31,304 bases of DNA, taken from NCBI GenBank assembly GCA_903930195.1, contig CAIYXH010000217.1, positions 1 to 31,304 of the forward strand. Direction: 5' to 3'. The first letter of the stretch is position 1. Each line of letters opens with the position of its first letter. The stretch comes from an uncultured Actinomycetes bacterium. GTDB lineage: Bacteria; Actinomycetota; Thermoleophilia; Gaiellales; Gaiellaceae. The position numbers and the translations under genes are program-made. Shown in pieces: positions 14,521 to 22,595 of this stretch. The notes under the pieces were generated by a model. The model saw only the letters and a list, made by a program, of their open reading frames with translations, made no database searches and was not told the origin of the DNA.

Positions 14521-14867
14521 CGCCGGCGGGCCGGCGCGCATCCCTCGACCGCGCGAAGGGACGCCTCGACCGGCTCGCGCTCTACCCGACACCCGTCCGG
14601 ACGAGCCGCGTCGCGATGCGCGTCACGCCCTGGCTCTACCGGCTCCCGTGGTTTCGCCGCTTCGACGGCTACGCCGCCTGGAACCTGATCCTGCTGCGCA
14701 GCGAGCCACGCGACGCGGCCGACGACGACCTCGTCACCCACGAGCTCTGCCACGTCTGGCAGATGCAGCACCGGCCCCTCGCGATGCCGCTCTCGTATCT
14801 CCGCTCGGGCTACGCCGCGAACGCCTACGAGGCAGAGGCGCGCGCGGCGGTCGCGGCTACGCGCTGA
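14517..14867 (+). CDS. Small HExxH-motif protein
   Basis: A 116-aa protein starting with a GTG that overlaps the cupin stop by 4 bp. The central feature is THELCHVWQMQH, containing HELCH, an HExxH zinc-metallopeptidase-type motif. After it comes YLRSGYAANAYEAEARAA, where a downstream Glu (AYEAEA) could be the third zinc ligand, as in minimal gluzincin-like folds. No signal peptide or membrane segment is evident. Small DUF4157-like actinobacterial proteins share this motif, but peptidase activity has not been established for such short versions. The 3' end overlaps the convergent histidine kinase gene by 11 nt. Confidence 0.7.
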   Translation: MTPAGRRASLDRAKGRLDRLALYPTPVRTSRVAMRVTPWLYRLPWFRRFDGYAAWNLILLRSEPRDAADDDLVTHELCHVWQMQHRPLAMPLSYLRSGYAANAYEAEARAAVAATR

Positions 14868-16137
14868 CGGGCGGCACAGGCGCCGACGGCAGAAGCAGCC
14901 GGAAGGTCGTCCCCTCGCCGAGCACGCTCTCGACGGCGATCGAGGAGCCGTGCGCCTCGGCGATCGACTGCGAGATCACGAGCCCGAGGCCGGTGCCGGG
15001 GATCTGCTTGCTCTTCGCGGTCGTCGTGCGGAAGAAGCGGGTGAAGAGCAGCGGGATCTCGTCCTCGGCGATGCCGATGCCCGTGTCGCCGATCGCCAGC
15101 TCGACGCCGCCGCTTCGGACGCGGCCGCCGAGGGTGACCATGCCGCCCGAGGGCGTGAACTTGAGCGCGTTCGTCAGCAGGTTGTCGACGAGCTGCGCGA
15201 GCCGGGCGCGATCGGCGTACGCGACGAGCGGCTCGTCGACGTCGACCACGATCTCGACCTGCTTGGCCTCGGCGAAGGGACGCGCCGACTCGACCGCCTG
15301 GTTGATGACGGGCGAGATGTCGAGCTCCCGCCGGTCGATCTCGAGCCGGCCCGAGTCGACCCGGGCCAGGAAGAGGAGGTCGTTGACGAGGTCAGCGAGC
15401 CGCTCGACGTTGCGCTGCACCGTGACAAGGAACTGCGACTGCGTCTCGGTCAGCGTCCCCGTGTCCTCGAGGGCCATCTCCAGGTAGCCGATGATCGAGG
15501 TCAGCGGCGTGCGCAGCTCGTGCGAGACGAGCGCGATGAAGTCGTCCTTCATCTGGTCGAGCTCGACCAGGCGCTCGTTCTGGGCGCTCAGGGTCTGGGA
15601 TGTCTCCGCGAGCGCCGTCGCCTGTTGGGCAGACTCGGCGGCCCGGGCCCGGGCCTCGGCGACGAGAGTCTGCACGGTGAAGCCGGCGATCGTCGCGACC
15701 ACGATCTGGACGATCGTTCCGCGCCAGCCCGACGACGGATAGTCCGCCCCGGCAATCCAGATGAGCGGGACGACCTGTGCGAGCGTCAGCGCGACAACGC
15801 CGATGAACACCTCTGTCCGCGAGCCCGCGAGCGCCAACCAGAGCACCGAGAGCAGGAAGAGCCCCGCGAACCCGGAGCGCGCACCGCCGGTGCCGTCCCG
15901 GAGGACCGCGCAGAAGACGAGGTAGCCGATCGGTACGACAAGCGTCGTCCCCGGGATCCAGCGCCGCGCAAAGGCGAGCGCGACGAGCACGACGCCGATC
16001 GCGGCCCCGACGAGGATCTCCGTCCAGTCGCGATGGGCCGACGGAAGCCAGACGAGGCCGATCCCGACAGCGACGGCGACGGCGACGAACGCGACGAGGC
16101 GATCGACGAGCTCATGGGGCTTACGCCAGTGCGTCAC
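14857..16137 (-). CDS. Membrane-bound sensor histidine kinase
   Basis: A 426-aa sensor kinase. The N-terminal 160 residues contain about five to six hydrophobic segments without a recognised input domain. A coiled segment (161-200, ARARAAESAQQATALAETSQ) leads to the HisKA domain with phospho-accepting H206 in SHELRTPLTS. The HATPase_c domain shows N-box NLLTNALKFTPSGG, G1 DTGIGIAEDE, F-box FTRFFR and G2 GTGLGLVISQ. No response regulator gene is in the window, so it is an orphan kinase here. I use GTG 16137, preceded on its strand by TAGGCT; the ATG at 16191 falls inside the loop of a strong hairpin and is unlikely. Confidence 0.92.
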   Translation of the reverse strand: MTHWRKPHELVDRLVAFVAVAVAVGIGLVWLPSAHRDWTEILVGAAIGVVLVALAFARRWIPGTTLVVPIGYLVFCAVLRDGTGGARSGFAGLFLLSVLWLALAGSRTEVFIGVVALTLAQVVPLIWIAGADYPSSGWRGTIVQIVVATIAGFTVQTLVAEARARAAESAQQATALAETSQTLSAQNERLVELDQMKDDFIALVSHELRTPLTSIIGYLEMALEDTGTLTETQSQFLVTVQRNVERLADLVNDLLFLARVDSGRLEIDRRELDISPVINQAVESARPFAEAKQVEIVVDVDEPLVAYADRARLAQLVDNLLTNALKFTPSGGMVTLGGRVRSGGVELAIGDTGIGIAEDEIPLLFTRFFRTTTAKSKQIPGTGLGLVISQSIAEAHGSSIAVESVLGEGTTFRLLLPSAPVPPVSA

Positions 16138-16144
16138 GCGTGGA

Positions 16145-16150
16145 AGCCTA
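16145..16150 (-). promoter_or_regulatory. -10 box for the histidine kinase, leaderless
   Basis: On the minus strand TAGGCT ends 7 nt before the GTG at 16137. It is the third exact TAGGCT seen just before a start codon in this window. Confidence 0.45.
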
Positions 16151-16170
16151 CGTAACCCGTCCCGTAAACG

Positions 16171-16205
16171 AGAAAGCGCCCCATTCCGCATGTGGGGCGC
16201 TTTCT
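16171..16205 (-). terminator. Strong 13-bp hairpin between divergent genes
   Basis: AGAAAGCGCCCCA (16171-16183) and TGGGGCGCTTTCT (16193-16205) form a perfect 13-bp stem with a 9-nt loop. The A-rich and T-rich stem ends give the typical look of an intrinsic terminator usable in both directions. No gene ends here: the kinase starts leftwards and the hydrolase rightwards. It therefore implies an unannotated transcript, or insulates the kinase promoter. Confidence 0.75.
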
Positions 16206-16275
16206 ACTGGGGGGAGGTGCACCATTTTGGGGGAGGTGCTAGGCAGACTCTGCTGTACCTCGGTATGCCGGACGT
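16171..16275 (-). ncRNA. Candidate C-rich small RNA (6C-like)
   Basis: Read on the minus strand, the sequence before the hairpin contains two C-rich blocks. The first is the loop of a small hairpin, stem GCACC/GGTGC (16219-16239), loop TCCCCCAAAAT. The second is ACCTCCCCCC (16209-16218), with six consecutive C. The intrinsic terminator-like hairpin follows directly. A -10-like TACGTT (16287-16282) would start a transcript of about 105 nt. C-rich loops plus a terminator are the hallmark of actinobacterial 6C-type sRNAs, which pair with G-rich ribosome binding sites. I cannot confirm a covariance match, and both C blocks contain CCTCC, which is anti-Shine-Dalgarno-like. Confidence 0.35.
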
Positions 16276-16340
16276 GGTCCGAACGTATGAAAACGGTCGG
16301 AAGCGGGAGGACGGAAACCGGACGCTCCCCTCCAGCGAAG

Positions 16341-16988
16341 ATGTCGGACATGCCCGAGACGATCTCGTTGTCCACCGGGGCGGAGCTCCGACTCTCGAAC
16401 CCCGGACGCTCGCTCGCGGTCGTCTGCGTGAACGGCGGCCTGGCGCGGCCGGTGCCGGGCACCTGGAGCGCCTCGCTCGAGTGGCTCGTCGAGCGGCTGG
16501 CTCCGGCGTTCCCCGCGCTGACCTTCGGCGAGGTGCGCTATCGCGTGAAGACGTGGAAGGAGCTCGACAGCTGCATCGCCGACGGGCGAGCCGCCGTCGC
16601 GGCGGTCGCAGCCGAGCGGGTGCTGCTGCTCGGCTTCTCGATGGGCGGCGCCGTCGCGATCGCGAACGCTGCCGAGCCGAGCGTCGAGCGCGTGCTCGGG
16701 CTCGCCCCCTGGATCCCCGAGCGGATGCCGCTGACCACGCTCGCCGGTCGCCGCCTCGACGTGCTCCACGGCTCGCTCGACCGCTGGCTCCCGGGCATCC
16801 CCGGCGTCTCGCCGACGAGCTCGCGGCGCGGCTTCGAGCGGGCGCAGGCGCTGAGAGTGCCGGGGAGCTACACGCTCGTCCGCGGAGCCGTTCACGGCGT
16901 CGCGCTCCGCGGACGCCGCGGACTCGTCCCGCTACCGCGCGCCCACACCTGGCTGCGGCTCGTCGACGAGCAGCTCCGAGGGCTTTAG
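16341..16988 (+). CDS. Alpha/beta hydrolase
   Basis: A 215-aa serine hydrolase of the alpha/beta fold. The nucleophile elbow is GFSMGG (S100). A plausible Asp is D147 in HGSLDRWLPG and the His is H185 in GAVHGVAL. An N-terminal strand AVVCVNGG provides the oxyanion region. No signal peptide is seen, so it is probably cytoplasmic. The frame is open upstream to 16140, but that part crosses the terminator hairpin and reads as non-protein. ATG 16341 or ATG 16350 is preferred; neither has a strong Shine-Dalgarno. The 3' end overlaps the convergent desaturase by 4 bp. Substrate unknown; an esterase or lipase role would suit the lipid genes next door but is only suggestive. Confidence 0.8.
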   Translation: MSDMPETISLSTGAELRLSNPGRSLAVVCVNGGLARPVPGTWSASLEWLVERLAPAFPALTFGEVRYRVKTWKELDSCIADGRAAVAAVAAERVLLLGFSMGGAVAIANAAEPSVERVLGLAPWIPERMPLTTLAGRRLDVLHGSLDRWLPGIPGVSPTSSRRGFERAQALRVPGSYTLVRGAVHGVALRGRRGLVPLPRAHTWLRLVDEQLRGL

Positions 16989-17914
16989 GAGAGACGCCGG
17001 CGGTCGAGCTGGCTCGCCGACGGCACCTGGACGTTTGAAACGAGGCGGAGCCGCTCGAGGCCGCGGATCACCCACCACGAGACGTCGACCTGGAAGCGGT
17101 GCAGGCCGTGGCGGGCTGAAGCCGGGAAGGCGTGATGGTTGTTGTGCCAGCCCTCGCCGAAGGTGAGGAGCGCCACGAACCGGTTGTTCCGCGACTCGTC
17201 GCGCGAGGGGTAGTCGCGGCTGCCGAACATGTGGCAGATCGAGTTCACGCTGAAGGTGGCGTGCTGGTAGAGGAAGATCCGCACGAGGCCGCCCCAGAGG
17301 AGGCCCTCGACGCCGCGCTCCGCTCCGCCGATCGCGTAGCCGAACGCGAACGGGATCCCGAGCGTCGCGACGACCCAGAGCAGGTAGAGCCGGTCGATCC
17401 AGCGGATCATCCGGTCCTCGTAGAGCTCCTTGCCGTAGAGCCTGCCCTGCTCCATCCCGAGGTTCGAGAACATCCAGCCGACGTGCGCGTGCACGAAGCC
17501 GCGAACGACGCCGAGAACACCGTCACCGTGGCCGTGGGGCGAATGCGGGTCGCCCTCCTTGTCCGAGAGCGCGTGATGCTTGCGGTGGTCCGTCACCCAC
17601 TGGGTCAGCGGCCCCTGCATCGTCATGGAGCCGAGGATCGCCAGGGTTGCCTTGACGGCCGGGTGGGCGTCGAAGCCCTTGTGCGTGAAGTAGCGGTGGA
17701 ACCCGATCGTCGTCCCGAGCCCGCAGACGACGTACATTCCAGCCATGATCGCCAGATCGCTCGAGTGGAAGGCCACGCCCCAGAGCAGACCCATCGCAGC
17801 GATCAGGCCGAACGGCGGGACGACGACGGCCACGAGGGTGACGATCTGGGAGATACGGCTCGTCCCGGTGCGGACGGTGCCGACGCGGGTCGGGGGGACG
17901 ATGGCTTCGGACAC
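16985..17914 (-). CDS. Acyl-CoA/fatty-acid desaturase
   Basis: A 309-aa membrane di-iron desaturase of the stearoyl-CoA delta-9 type. The three histidine boxes are HRYFTH (73-78), HRKHH (110-114) and HNNHH (257-261), with extra conserved His in NSICHMFG. Four hydrophobic segments flank the boxes. It introduces a cis double bond into saturated acyl chains using oxygen and an external electron donor. It starts with GTG at 17914 and is divergent from the methyltransferase operon at 17951, separated by only 36 nt. The pair can therefore share control, and the desaturase may supply the unsaturated acyl substrate that the methyltransferase modifies. Confidence 0.95.
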   Translation of the reverse strand: MSEAIVPPTRVGTVRTGTSRISQIVTLVAVVVPPFGLIAAMGLLWGVAFHSSDLAIMAGMYVVCGLGTTIGFHRYFTHKGFDAHPAVKATLAILGSMTMQGPLTQWVTDHRKHHALSDKEGDPHSPHGHGDGVLGVVRGFVHAHVGWMFSNLGMEQGRLYGKELYEDRMIRWIDRLYLLWVVATLGIPFAFGYAIGGAERGVEGLLWGGLVRIFLYQHATFSVNSICHMFGSRDYPSRDESRNNRFVALLTFGEGWHNNHHAFPASARHGLHRFQVDVSWWVIRGLERLRLVSNVQVPSASQLDRRRLS

Positions 17915-17950
17915 GACGAACCACTATTCATACCTGGACGAAGAACGGTT

Positions 17951-19162
17951 GTGCGGATCGCAGTCGTAGGAGGAGGCATCGCCGGTCTCGGCGCAGCCCA
18001 CATCCTCTCCCGCGCTCACGAGGTGACCGTCTTCGAGCGCGAGCAGAGCGCCGGCGGCCACGCGAACACGGTGCACTACGACGGCCTCGCGCTCGACACC
18101 GGCTTCCTCGTCCACAACGAGCGCACCTACCCGCTGCTCGGACGGCTCTTCACCGAACTCGGGGTCACGACCCAGGACGGGGAGATGTCGTTCTCGGTGA
18201 GCTGCAGCGAGTGCGGCCTCGAGTACAGCGGCCGCCGGCCGTTCGCCCAGCCGCGGAACGCCGTCAGCCCGCGCTTCCTCTCGCTCCTCTGGGAGATCGC
18301 CCGCTGGCTGCGCACTGCCGGCACCGCGCTCGACCGGGGCGACTTCGCGCACGCGTCGCTCGGAGACTTCCTCGACGCGAACGGCTACTCGCAGCGCTTC
18401 CGCTCGCACTTCCTCGTCCCGCTGACCGCGGCGCTCTGGTCAACGGCGCCCGGTCAGGCGCTCGACGTCCCTGCCGCCGCCACGATCGCGTTCTTCGAGA
18501 ACCACGGCATGCTCGGCTTCGGCCGCTTCCGCTGGCGCACCGTGACCGGCGGGAGCCGCACGTACGTCGATGCGATCGGCGAGCGGCTCGGTGCGGGCCT
18601 TCGCACGGGCGAGCCGGCCCGGTCGATCAGCCGCGACGCGGACGGCATCACGATCCGCACGGCCGGGAGCGCCGGGGAGCGCTTCGACGCCGTCGTCGTC
18701 GCGACGCACGCCGACGAGGCGCTCGCGCTCCTCGAGGATCCGAGCGCCGCGGAGCGCTCGACCCTGGGCCGCTTCGGCTACTCGCTGAACGAGACGATCC
18801 TGCATACTGACACGTCGCTGCTCCCCCGCAGGATTAGCGCTCGCGCATCGTGGAACTACCGGACAGGCGACGACGGACGGGCGACCTTGACCTACTACCT
18901 CAACAAGCTGCAGCGGCTGGAGACGGACCGCGACTACTGCGTGACCCTCAACCAGGAGGTCGCGCCCGAGCACGTGCTCGAACGGTTCAGCTACACCCAC
19001 CCGCTGTTCACGGTCGACACGCCCGCCGCGCAGGAGGCCCTGCGGCGGCTCTCGGGCGAGCGGCGCACGTTCTACGCAGGCGCCCACCTGGGGAACGGCT
19101 TCCACGAGGACGGCCTCGCCGCCGGCGTCGCCGCCGCACGAGCCCTCGGGGTGAACTGGTGA
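17951..19162 (+). CDS. FAD-dependent oxidoreductase of the COG2907 type
   Basis: A 403-aa flavoprotein with an N-terminal FAD-binding Rossmann motif VVGGGIAGLGAAHILS, the following acidic residue and SAGGHANT (amine-oxidase/phytoene-desaturase-like fold). The C terminus has the second FAD contact block FYAGAHLGNGFHEDG. COG2907 proteins regularly sit next to DUF1365 and cyclopropane-synthase genes; their exact reaction is unsettled but they are thought to oxidise or reduce acyl chains. The GTG at 17951 begins exactly at the FAD-binding strand, as is normal for the family. The longer open frame upstream is the desaturase shadow. Stop overlaps the next gene by 4 bp. Confidence 0.88.
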   Translation: MRIAVVGGGIAGLGAAHILSRAHEVTVFEREQSAGGHANTVHYDGLALDTGFLVHNERTYPLLGRLFTELGVTTQDGEMSFSVSCSECGLEYSGRRPFAQPRNAVSPRFLSLLWEIARWLRTAGTALDRGDFAHASLGDFLDANGYSQRFRSHFLVPLTAALWSTAPGQALDVPAAATIAFFENHGMLGFGRFRWRTVTGGSRTYVDAIGERLGAGLRTGEPARSISRDADGITIRTAGSAGERFDAVVVATHADEALALLEDPSAAERSTLGRFGYSLNETILHTDTSLLPRRISARASWNYRTGDDGRATLTYYLNKLQRLETDRDYCVTLNQEVAPEHVLERFSYTHPLFTVDTPAAQEALRRLSGERRTFYAGAHLGNGFHEDGLAAGVAAARALGVNW

Positions 19163-19896
19163 GGTCGGCGCTCTATCTCGGGACGCTGATGCACTCGCGC
19201 AGGACGCCGAAGCGGAACACGTTCCGCTATCCGGTCTCCTACTGGCTGCTCGACCTCGACGAGCTCCCGGAGCTCGAGCGACGCCTCCGGCCCGTGCGTG
19301 TGAACCGCCCCGGCCTCGTCTCGTTCCGCGACGCGGACCACTTCGACGGGAGTCCCGTGAAGGAGGCCGTGGTCCGGCTCGCCGACGATCCGGCGATCGT
19401 GCGCGTGCTGATGCTGACCCAGCTCCGGGTGCTCGGCTACGTCTTCAACCCAGTCAGCTTCTACTGGTGCTACGACGCGCAGGGCGCGCTCCGCTGCATG
19501 GTCGCCGAGCTCTCGAACACCTTCGGCGAGAGCCTGCCGGAGGTGCTGCGGGGTCCCGACCTCCACTACGCGCACGACAAGCGGCTGCACGTCTCGCCGT
19601 TCTTCGGGCTCGACCAGCGCTACCACTACGCCTTCTCTCAGCCCGGCGACGAGGTGCAGGCGCGGATCGACGTGATCGACCCGGATGGCAGCATGCCGCT
19701 CACCGCCGTCCTCCACGGCCGCCGGCGCGAGCTGACGAACGCGGCGCTCCTGCGGATGCTCGTCCGCTACCCGCTCCAGCCGCTGCAGGTGATCGCGCTG
19801 ATCCACTGGCAGGCGCTGCGCCTGTGGCTCAAGCGCGTGCCTTTTCACCACAAGCCGCCCTTCGTTCCGGGCGAGGGCTCGGTGCGGCCGGAATGA
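19159..19896 (+). CDS. DUF1365 protein
   Basis: A 245-aa protein of the DUF1365 family. Recognisable blocks are LYLGTLMHSRRTPKRNTFRY at the N terminus, RVLGYVFNPVSFYWCYD, VAELSNTFGE and the C-terminal hydrophobic ALIHWQALRLWLKRVPF. Its biochemical role is not established; it is almost always encoded between the COG2907 flavoprotein and a cyclopropane-fatty-acid-synthase-like methyltransferase, as here, which implies a shared lipid pathway. The GTG start overlaps the flavoprotein stop by 4 bp. Confidence 0.88.
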   Translation: MRSALYLGTLMHSRRTPKRNTFRYPVSYWLLDLDELPELERRLRPVRVNRPGLVSFRDADHFDGSPVKEAVVRLADDPAIVRVLMLTQLRVLGYVFNPVSFYWCYDAQGALRCMVAELSNTFGESLPEVLRGPDLHYAHDKRLHVSPFFGLDQRYHYAFSQPGDEVQARIDVIDPDGSMPLTAVLHGRRRELTNAALLRMLVRYPLQPLQVIALIHWQALRLWLKRVPFHHKPPFVPGEGSVRPE

Positions 19897-19906
19897 GGAC
19901 GACGCA

Positions 19907-21130
19907 GTGAGCGAAAATGCCCTCAACGCCGAGCCGCGCACCGCGCGTGTCCCCCTCCTCGACCGGATCACCGTCTCGATCCTCGACCGCGTCATGGCCG
20001 GGCTCGAAGGCGGCACCCTCGAGGTCGAGCTGCCCGACGGCACAGTCCGGTCGTACGGCGCCGGCCCTGCGGTACGCATGCGCATCGCCAGCCCGGCGCT
20101 CTTTCGCCGGATCGCGACGCGCGGCAAGGTCGGCCTCGGCGAGTCGTGGATGGCGGAGGAGTGGGACACCGACGACCTGGTCGGCCTCTTCGAGCTGCTG
20201 CTCCGGAACGCGAACGCGGCCGCCGACCGTCACGCCACCCTGCGCCGCATCGTCGCCGCGCGGCCCCGGCCGAATCGCCGCAACGGCCTCTTCGCCGCCC
20301 GGCGGCGCATCCAATACCACTACGACCTCGGCAACGAGCTGTTCGAGCTGATGCTCGACGAGACGATGACCTACTCCTGCGCGGTCTTCGCCTCGGCCGA
20401 CGAGAGCCTCGCCGACGCCCAGCGGCGTAAGGTCCGGCAGATCTGCGAGAAGCTCGAGCTCGGCCCCGGCGACCGCGTGCTCGAGATCGGCTGCGGCTGG
20501 GGCAGCTTCGCGCTGATCGCGGCGGGTGAGTACGGCGCGCACGTCACCGGCCTCACGCTCTCCCGCGCGCAGGCGGCGCTCGCACGCGAGCGGATTGCCG
20601 CCGCAGGCCTCGAGGACCGCATCGAGATCCTCGAGGAGGACTACCGCCGCCACGAGGGCCGCTATACGAAGATCGCCTCGATCGAGATGCTCGAAGCGAT
20701 CGGCGAGCGCGAGTTCCCGACCTACTTCGCGGCGATCGACCGCTTTCTCGAGCCCGGCGGCAGCGCCTGCGTGCAGACGATCCTGGTGCCGGACGAGCGC
20801 TGGGACCGGTACCGCACGAGCCCCGACTGGATCGAGCAGTACGTCTTCCCGGGCTGCCTGATCCCCTCACTCGGCGCGCTTGCGCAGGCAACAGCCCGCT
20901 CGTCCCGAATGATGATCCACGAGGTGGAAGAGATCGGCCCCGACTACCCAGAGACCCTTCGCCGCTGGCGCGTGTCGTTCACCGACCGTCTCGACGAGGT
21001 GCGCGCGCTCGGCTACGACCGGCGCTTCGTCCGCACCTGGAACTTCTACCTCGCCTTCTGCGAAGCGGCCTTCCGCCTGCGCGCTCTCCGCGATGTCCAG
21101 CTGACGCTGCGCCGGGCCTACGACGCGTGA
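19907..21130 (+). CDS. Cyclopropane-fatty-acyl-phospholipid synthase family methyltransferase
   Basis: A 407-aa SAM-dependent methyltransferase of the cyclopropane synthase/mycolic-acid methyltransferase family. The N-terminal lipid-binding region is followed by YHYDLGN (137-143), YSCAVF (C158), SAM motif VLEIGCGWGS (191-200) and the bicarbonate/active-site region around SIEMLEAIGE. It adds a methylene or methyl group to a double bond of a phospholipid acyl chain. Whether the product is a cyclopropane, a 10-methyl or a further modified (for example furan) chain cannot be read from sequence. The GTG start lies 10 nt after the DUF1365 stop. Spent SAM product would be cleared by the ahcY enzyme. 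Confidence 0.93.
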   Translation: MSENALNAEPRTARVPLLDRITVSILDRVMAGLEGGTLEVELPDGTVRSYGAGPAVRMRIASPALFRRIATRGKVGLGESWMAEEWDTDDLVGLFELLLRNANAAADRHATLRRIVAARPRPNRRNGLFAARRRIQYHYDLGNELFELMLDETMTYSCAVFASADESLADAQRRKVRQICEKLELGPGDRVLEIGCGWGSFALIAAGEYGAHVTGLTLSRAQAALARERIAAAGLEDRIEILEEDYRRHEGRYTKIASIEMLEAIGEREFPTYFAAIDRFLEPGGSACVQTILVPDERWDRYRTSPDWIEQYVFPGCLIPSLGALAQATARSSRMMIHEVEEIGPDYPETLRRWRVSFTDRLDEVRALGYDRRFVRTWNFYLAFCEAAFRLRALRDVQLTLRRAYDA

Positions 21131-21792
21131 CGCGCCCGCCGCTGTACACCGTCTTCGAGCTGATCCGGTTCCGCGTCTGGTTCGCGCGCCTGCTGCGCGT
21201 GCAGTTCGAGCACCTCGAGCGCGTACCCGCCGAGGGCCCCGTGATCCTCGTCGCCAACCACGAGTCGCTGATCGACCCGTGGCTCCTCGGCCTCGTCACG
21301 CGGCGGCCCATCCGCTACATGGCGAAGGCGGAGCTCTGGAACGTGGCGCTCGTCGGGAAGGCGATGGAGGCCTTCGGCACGTTCCCGGTGACCCGCGGCA
21401 CGGGCGACCGGCACGCCGTCGGCCGGGCCGGCGAGCTCCTCGCCGAGGGTCAGGTCATCGGGATCTTCCCCCAGGGCACCTGTCTGCCCTTTCGCGAGCG
21501 GCCCTGGCTCCGTGGAGCAGCGCGGCTCGCGCTGACGACCGGTGCGCCGATCGTGCCCGTCTGCATCGTCGGCAGCGAGCGGGCGCTGCGTCCCGGCAAG
21601 TTCCGGATCGGGCTTCCGCGCGTGCGGCTGATCGTCTGCGAGCCGCTCACGGTCGAGCTCGCGAAGCCGACCGTTGCGGCCGCGAAGGAGCTGACCGCAC
21701 GTATCGAAGCGACGATCGAGGCAGCCCGGGCACCGTACGGGCCGCCCGACCACGCCTGGTATCCGGTCGGGACGACACGGGCGACGCGATGA
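21127..21792 (+). CDS. PlsC-like 1-acyl-glycerol-3-phosphate acyltransferase
   Basis: A 221-aa acyltransferase. The catalytic HX4D motif is NHESLID (H45, D50), followed by a conserved block RRPIRYMAKAELW. FPQGT (113-117) stands in place of the usual FPEGT substrate-binding motif, an E-to-Q change. No strong membrane helix is present, so membrane association would be peripheral. It would transfer an acyl chain to a lysophospholipid or glycerol phosphate. Its place in the middle of the operon suggests insertion of a modified chain into lipids. GTG overlaps the preceding stop by 4 bp. Confidence 0.88.
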   Translation: MTRPPLYTVFELIRFRVWFARLLRVQFEHLERVPAEGPVILVANHESLIDPWLLGLVTRRPIRYMAKAELWNVALVGKAMEAFGTFPVTRGTGDRHAVGRAGELLAEGQVIGIFPQGTCLPFRERPWLRGAARLALTTGAPIVPVCIVGSERALRPGKFRIGLPRVRLIVCEPLTVELAKPTVAAAKELTARIEATIEAARAPYGPPDHAWYPVGTTRATR

Positions 21793-22592
21793 TCCACCAC
21801 CGCTGGGTCGTCCTGCTCCTCGTCTGGGCCGGCGCGTCCGTGCTGCAGTGGTGCCTCTACGCGGTGCAGCGCCGCACGCGGGACGCGAGCACGGTCGACG
21901 TCGGCTGGGGCGTCTCCCTCGCCGCAGCGGCGATCTTCTGCGCTGCGGTCTCCCCCGGCGACGCGTCGCACCGGATCCTGATCGGCCTGCTGCCCGCGCT
22001 CGAGAGCCTGCGGCTCGCGCTGCTCGTCGTGCGACGCCTCGGCCACGGCGAGGACTCGCGCTACGCCGACCTGCGGACGCGCTGGGCGGCGAGGGGACGG
22101 GAGCAGGTGAGCTTCGCCGTCTTCTTCCAGGCCCAGGCCGCGATCATCCCGATCCTCTCGCTCCCGTTCGTGCTCGCTGCGTTCAACCACACCGGTCGGC
22201 TGGAGCCCGTCGAGTGGGCCGGCGCTGCGCTCTGGCTCGTCGCCGTCGTCTTCGAGACGCTCGCCGACCGGCAGCTCGCGCGCTTCCGCGCCGACCCGGC
22301 GAACAAGGGCAAGACGCTCCGGACGGGCCTCTGGGCAACCTCGCGCCACCCGAACTACTTCTTCCAGACCCTCACCTGGCTCGCCTACGGGCTGATCGCC
22401 GTTGCCGCGCCGTGGGGCTACCTCGGGTTCGTCGGCTACGTGCTGATTCTCGTCCTGGTCCTCTTCGTCTCGGGCATCCCGCCGATCGAGGAACGGGCGC
22501 TCCGCACCCGCGGCGAGGAGTTCGTCCGGTACCGCGAAACGACGAGTGCGTTCGTTCCGTGGTTTCCGAAGCGCGAACGCCGTATCCTGTAG
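21789..22592 (+). CDS. DUF1295 / steroid 5-alpha-reductase-like membrane protein
   Basis: A 267-aa polytopic membrane protein with about six hydrophobic segments. The C-terminal signature LWATSRHPNYFFQTLTWLAYGL, followed by GIPPIEERAL and FVRYRETTSAFVPW, is diagnostic of DUF1295 (COG3752), related to steroid 5-alpha-reductases and isoprenylcysteine methyltransferases. Members are predicted to reduce or modify lipid double bonds with NADPH, mostly without direct proof. The ATG overlaps the PlsC-like stop by 4 bp. It is the last gene of the coupled five-gene lipid operon. Confidence 0.87.
   Translation: MIHHRWVVLLLVWAGASVLQWCLYAVQRRTRDASTVDVGWGVSLAAAAIFCAAVSPGDASHRILIGLLPALESLRLALLVVRRLGHGEDSRYADLRTRWAARGREQVSFAVFFQAQAAIIPILSLPFVLAAFNHTGRLEPVEWAGAALWLVAVVFETLADRQLARFRADPANKGKTLRTGLWATSRHPNYFFQTLTWLAYGLIAVAAPWGYLGFVGYVLILVLVLFVSGIPPIEERALRTRGEEFVRYRETTSAFVPWFPKRERRIL
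22583..22588 (+). promoter_or_regulatory. -10 box for the DUF3105 gene, leaderless
   Basis: TATCCT ends 7 nt before the GTG at 22596 and lies within the last codons of the previous gene. No Shine-Dalgarno follows. Confidence 0.4.
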
Positions 22593-22595
22593 CGC

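Noticed and set aside
16138..16191. ATG at 16191 as start of the histidine kinase
   Set aside because: It lies in the loop of a 13-bp terminator-like hairpin, adds a basic non-homologous stretch, and a better GTG with its own -10 box exists at 16137.
17132..17950. Long 5' extension of the flavoprotein frame
   Set aside because: It is antisense to the desaturase, and the FAD-binding strand starts exactly at GTG 17951.
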